From NCBI GenBank assembly GCA_964036045.1, contig OZ038398.1:25178109-25242108 (forward strand): DNA of 64,000 nucleotides, given 5' to 3'. This DNA comes from Eutreptiella sp. 'Long Island Sound 2002'. Taxonomy: Eukaryota > Euglenozoa > Euglenophyceae > Eutreptiales > Eutreptiaceae. Position numbers and translations under genes: made by a program. Positions 58,901 to 64,000 of the stretch are shown piece after piece. Every line of letters begins with the position of its first letter. Position 1 is the first letter of the stretch. The notes below the pieces were generated by a model. The model ran no database searches and was not told the DNA's origin. It saw only the letters and a program-made list of their open reading frames with translations.

Positions 58901-60146
58901 GGTTATCCATTTTGTTTCCTGCCACAAGGACACTGATGAATGCTGTGTGTGCTGCAAGGGCAGGATGCAACTCTTTGAATCTGTCAATCCTCTGATTCCT
59001 GAAGACTCACGTCCTGACCTCTGATTCCTTCAGCACCGCCGGATAGTGACATTTACATCTATGATTGTGTATTCATGGGCCTTGCACTGCCATTCCATTG
59101 CATTGCATAACCTGGCTGCATTCTTCACTCAAGGTGCTGTGATTAATGCATTTAGATTTGTGAAACAGAAGATGCTAGGCAGGGCAGCATGCGATGTTGA
59201 GTGGGAAGGGTAACAGGCACCAGTGGCAGGTACAGTTGGAAGTGCAACTCCACACCATAACGATACAGGTTGTGACACCCAACAGTTGTTCATTGATGAG
59301 GTTGGTGGGATGCTGCATGTGCAGTGTCTCAGCAGTTTGTCCCATGCTGTTCAACAAATGCCATGATGGTCGGTTCAACACTGTGTGATTGATGCTGACT
59401 GCTGGTAGCAGTGTCGTGATGTTCACATTGAGAAGCATATATCTGACGATTGAAGAGACATTTTCCTCTGATCAAAGCCAGCTATCTTAGCTATCCTGAT
59501 GTGGAAGTGTATGTGGCTCTGTTCAAGGAGGAGTGTGCTGACGACATTCATACATATCTGATAGCCGTGAGCGAGACTTTGGTCGATCCTTTCTGAACAC
59601 GTTGGTTATCCATTTTGTTTCCTGCCACAAGGACACTGATGAATGCTGTGTGTGCTGCAAGGGCAGGATGCAACTCTTTGAATCTGTCAATCCTCTGATT
59701 CCTGAAGACTCACGTCCTGACCTCTGATTCCTTCAGCACCAGCCGGATAGTGACATTTACATCTATGATTGTGTATTCATGGGCCTTGCACTGCCATTCC
59801 ATTGCATTGCATAACCTGGCTGCATTCTTCACTCAAGGTGCTGTGATTAATGGCGTTTGGATTTGTGAAGCAGAAGATGCTAGGCAGGGCAGCATGCGAT
59901 GTTGAGTGGGAAGGGTAACAGGCACCAGTGGCAGGTACAGTTGGAAGTGCGACTCCACACCATAATGATACACGTTGTGACACCCAACAGTTGTTCATTG
60001 ATGAGGTTGGTGGGATGCTGCATGTGCAGTGTCTCAGCAGTTTGTCCCATGCTGTTGTTCAACAAATGCCATGATGGTCGGTTCAACACTGTGTGATTGA
60101 TGCTGACTGCTGATAGCAGTGTGGTGATGTTCACATTGAGAAGCAT
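55912..60146. repeat. Three-monomer higher-order repeat, about 2116 bp, two diverged copies
   Basis: Markers at 55912, 56619, 57324 and 58028 recur at 58028, 58735, 59438 and 60146 (2114-2118 bp). Shared variants are CAGCACCGCCGG (56917/59032), AAGTGCGACTCC (56420/58535) and GTGAAACAGAAG (57044/59160). The small length differences suggest an older duplication than the exact repeats to the left. Confidence 0.8.
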
Positions 60147-63100
60147 ATATCTGACGATTGAAGAGGCATTTTCCTCTGATCAAAGCCAGCTATCTTAGCT
60201 ATCCTGATGTGGAAGTGTATGTGGCTCTGTTCAAGGAGGAGTGTGCTGACGACATTCATACATATCTGATAGCCGTGAGCGAGACTTTGGTCGATCCTTT
60301 CTGAACACGTTGGTTATCCATTTTGTTTCCTGCCACAAGGACACTGATGAATGCTGTGTGTGCTGCAAGGGCAGGATGCAACTCTTTGAATCTGTCAATC
60401 CTCTGATTCCTGAAGACTCACGTCCTGACCTCTGATTCCTTCAGCACCAGCCGGATAGTGATATTTACATCTATGATTGTGTATTCATGGGCCTTGCACT
60501 GCCATTCCATTGCATTGCATAACCTGGCTGCATTCTTCACTCAAGGTGCTGTGATTAATGGCGTTTAGATTTGTGAAGCAGAAGATGCTAGGCAGGGCAG
60601 CATGCGATGTTGAGTGGGAAGGGTAACAGGCACCAGGGGCAGGTACAGTTGGAAGTGCAACTCCACACCATAACGATACAGGTTGTGACACCCAACAGTT
60701 GTTCATTGATGAGGTTGGTGGGATGCTGCATGTGCAGTGTCTCAGCAGTTTGTCCCATGCTGTTGTTCAACAAATGCCATGATGGTCGGTTCAACACTGT
60801 GTGATTGATGCTGACTGCTGGCAGCAGTGTGGTGATGTTCACATTGAGAAGCATATATCTGACGATTGAAGAGACATTTTCCTCTGATCAAAGCCAGCTA
60901 TCTTAGCTATCCTGATGTGGAAGTGTATGTGGCTCTGTTCAAGGAGGAGTGTGCTGACGACATTCATACATATCTGATAGCCGTGAGCGAGACTTTGGTC
61001 GATCCTTTCTGAACACGTTGGTTATCCATTTTGTTTCCTGCCACAAGGACACTGATGAATGCTGTGTGTGCTGCAAGGGCAGGATGCAACTCTTTGAATC
61101 TGTCAATCCTCTGATTCCTGAAGACTCAGGTGACCTCTGATTCCTTCAGCACCAGCCGGATAGTGACATTTACATCTATGATTGTGTATTCATGGCCCTT
61201 GCACTGCCATTCCATTGCATTGCATAACCTGGCTGCATTCTTCACTCAAGGTGCTGTGATTAATGGCGTTTGGATTTGTGAAGCAGAAGATGCTAGGCAG
61301 GGCAGCATGCGATGTTGAGTGGGAAGGGTAACAGGCACCAGTGGCAGGTACATTTGGAAGTGCGACTCCACACCATCACGATACAGGTTGTGACACCCAA
61401 CAGTTGTTCATTGATGAGGTTGGTGGGATGCTGCATGTGCAGTGTCTCAGCAGTTTGTCCCATGCTGTTGTTCAACAAATGCCATGATGGTCGGTTCAAC
61501 ACTGTGTGATTGATGCTGACTGCTGGTAGCAGTGTCGTGATGTTCACATTGAGAAGCATATATCTGACGATTGAAGAGAGATTTTCCTCTGATCAAAGCC
61601 AGCTATGTTAGCTATCCTGATGTGGAAGTGTATGTGGCTCTGTTCAAGGAGGAGTGTGCTGACGACATTCATACATATCTGATAGCCGTGAGCGAGACTT
61701 TGGTCGATCCTTTCTGAACACGTTGGTTATCCATTTTGTTTCCTGCCACAAGGACACTGATGAATGCTGTGTGTGCTGCAAGGGCAGGATGCAACTCTTT
61801 GAATCTGTCAATCCTCTGATTCCTGAAGACTCACGTCCTGACCTCTGATTCCTTCAGCACCAGCCGGATAGTGACATTTACATCTATGATTGTGTATTCA
61901 TGGCCCTTGCACTGCCATTCCATTGCATTGCATAACCTGGCTGCATTCTTCACTCAAGGTGCTGTGATTAATGGCGTTTAGATTTGTGAAGCAGAAGATG
62001 CTAGGCAGGGCAGCATGCGATGTTGAGTGGGAAGGGTAACAGGCACCAGTGGCAGGTACAGTTGGAAGTGCAACTCCACACGATAATGATACAGGTTGTG
62101 ACACCCAACAGTTTTTCATTGATGAGGTTGGTGGGATGCTGCATGTGCAGTGTCTCAGCAGTTTGTCCCATGCTGTTGTTCAACAAATGCCATGATGGTC
62201 GGTTCAACACTGTGTGATTGATGCTGACTGCTGATAGCAGTGTCGTGATGTTCACATTGAGAAGCATATATCTGACGATTGAAGAGACATTTTCCTCTGA
62301 TCAAAGCCAGCCATCTTAGCTATCCTGATGTGGAAGTGTATGTGGCTCTGTTCAAGGAGGAGTGTGCTGACGACATTCATACATATCTGATAGCCGTGAG
62401 CGAGACTTTGGTCGATCCTTTCTGAACACGTTGGTTATCCATTTTGTTTCCTGCCACAAGGACACTGATGAATGCTGTGTGTGCTGCAAGGGCAGGATGC
62501 AACTCTTTGAATCTGTCAATCCTCTGATTCCTGAAGACTCACGTCCTGACCTCTGATTCCTTCAGCACCAGCCGGATAGTGACATTTACATCTATGATTG
62601 TGTATTCATGGCCCTTGCACTGCCATTCCATTGCATTGCATAACCTGGCTGCATTCTTCACTCAAGGTGCTGTGATTAATGGCGTTTGGATTTGTGAAGC
62701 AGAAGATGCTAGGCAGGGCAGCATGCGATGTTGAGTGGGAAGGGTAACAGGCACCAGCGGCAGGTACAGTTGGAAGTGCAACTCCACACCATAATGATAC
62801 AGGTTGTGACACCCAACAGTTGTTCATTGATGAGGTTGGTGGGATGCTGCATGTGCAGTGTCTCAGCAGTTTGTCCCATGCTGTTGTTCAACAAATGCCA
62901 TGATGGTCGGTTCAACACTGTGTGATTGATGCTGACTGCTGGTAGCAGTGTCGTGATGTTCACATTGAGAAGCATATATCTGACGATTGAAGAGACATTT
63001 TCCTCTGATCAAAGCCAGCTATCTTAGCTATCCTGATGTGGAAGTGTATGTGGCTCTGTTCAAGGAGGAGTGTGCTGACGACATTCATACATATCTGATA

Positions 63101-64000
63101 GCCGTGAGCGAGACTTTGGTCGATCCTTTCTGAACACGTTGGTTATCCATTTTGTTTCCTGCCACAAGGACACTGATGAATGCTGTGTGTGCTGCAAGGG
63201 CAGGATGCAACTCTTTGAATCTGTCAATCCTCTGATTCCTGAAGACTCACGTCCTGACCTCTGATTCCTTCAGCACCAGCCGGATAGTGACATTTACATC
63301 TATGATTGTGTATTCATGGGCCTTGCACTGCCATTCCATTGCATTGCATAACCTGGCTGCATTCTTCACTCAAGGTGCTGTGATTAATGGCGTTTAGATT
63401 TGTGAAGCAGAAGATGCTAGGCAGGGCAGCATGCGATGTTGAGTGGGAAGGGTAACAGGCACCAGCGGCAGGTACAGTTGGAAGTGCAACTCCACACCAT
63501 AATGATACAGGTTGTGACACCCAACAGTTGTTCATTGATGAGGTTGGTGGGATGCTGCATGTGCAGTGTCTCAGCAGTTTGTCCCATGCTGTTGTTCAAC
63601 AAATGCCATGATGGTCGGTTCAACACTGTGTGATTGATGCTGACTGCTGGTAGCAGTGTCGTGATGTTCACATTGAGAAGCATATATCTGACGATTGAAG
63701 AGACATTTTCCTCTGATCAAAGCCAGCTATCTTAGCTATCCTGATGTGGAAGTGTATGTGGCTCTGTTCAAGGAGGAGTGTGCTGACGACATTCATACAT
63801 ATCTGATAGCCGTGAGCGAGACTTTGGTCGATCCTTTCTGAACACGTTGGTTATCCATTTTGTTTCCTGCCACAAGGACACTGATGAATGCTGTGTGTGC
63901 TGCAAGGGCAGGATGCAACTCTTTGAATCTGTCAATCCTCTGATTCCTGAAGACTCACGTCCTGACCTCTGATTCCTTCAGCACCAGCCGGATAGTGACA

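Larger units (their letters stand above)
27077..64000. repeat. Satellite array, about 53 tandem copies of a ~707-bp monomer
   Basis: Monomers are defined here from GCCATGATGGTCGGTTCAAC. Spacing is usually 703-709 bp, with shorter forms of 666 bp (about 41 bp deleted around the TTCATGGCCC segment), 693 bp (15 bp deleted) and 696 bp (about 12 bp deleted). Neighbouring copies differ by only a few bases. The array continues past the right edge. A minus-strand frame of up to 122 codons occurs in many copies but is broken by 1-nt length differences in others, so I treat the array as non-coding. It contains several multi-monomer higher-order repeats listed separately. Copy number here depends on the assembly being correct. 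Confidence 0.96.

Noticed and set aside
27077-64000. CRISPR-like repeat array
   Set aside because: Repeats are about 700 bp without unique spacers, and the genes around are intron-containing and eukaryotic.

Overview
This window is nuclear DNA from a eukaryote. It carries genes with GT-AG spliceosomal introns, an SRA-preSET-SET chromatin enzyme, a PIF1-family helicase, a Ty3/gypsy remnant and very large satellite arrays. The SRA+SET architecture is best known from plants and algae (SUVH proteins). A unicellular alga or other protist is therefore plausible, but the species cannot be fixed from sequence alone.

Layout. 1-4558: four tandem copies of a roughly 1.15-kb non-coding repeat, each opening with a CAG/GCAA-rich tract and (copies 1-3) closing with an 11-bp inverted repeat. 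4559-9221: no gene recognised; long G homopolymers all on the + strand, a three-copy hairpin element, a 25-bp minisatellite and an ACAGAC-rich tract. 9222-9461: a Ty3/gypsy RNase H fragment. 9462-13484: nothing convincing, apart from an open frame continuing past the stop of the next gene. 13485-19211 (- strand): a four-exon gene for a predicted 947-aa H3K9-type histone methyltransferase (SRA, nine-cysteine pre-SET, SET, post-SET), with all splice phases agreeing. 19212-20067: divergent intergenic region. 20068-20649 (+): a HEAT-repeat ORF. 20650-23509: no recognisable gene, one strong short hairpin. 23510-26816 (+): three phase-compatible exons of a PIF1-like helicase, ending at a splice donor before the later helicase motifs. 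27077-64000: a 37-kb array of about 53 copies of a roughly 707-bp satellite that runs off the window and contains nested higher-order repeats.

Functional reading. The methyltransferase would read methylated DNA through SRA and write H3K9 methylation, a mark that normally covers satellites and transposons like those around it; its proximity to the array may be chance. The helicase is either interrupted by the satellite (a giant intron) or truncated by it. The satellite, with multi-monomer repeats of 1373, 2831, 2108, 2122 and about 2116 bp, behaves like centromeric or heterochromatic satellite DNA and is the most unusual part of the window. One half of each monomer looks much less variable than the other and holds coding-like + strand frames.
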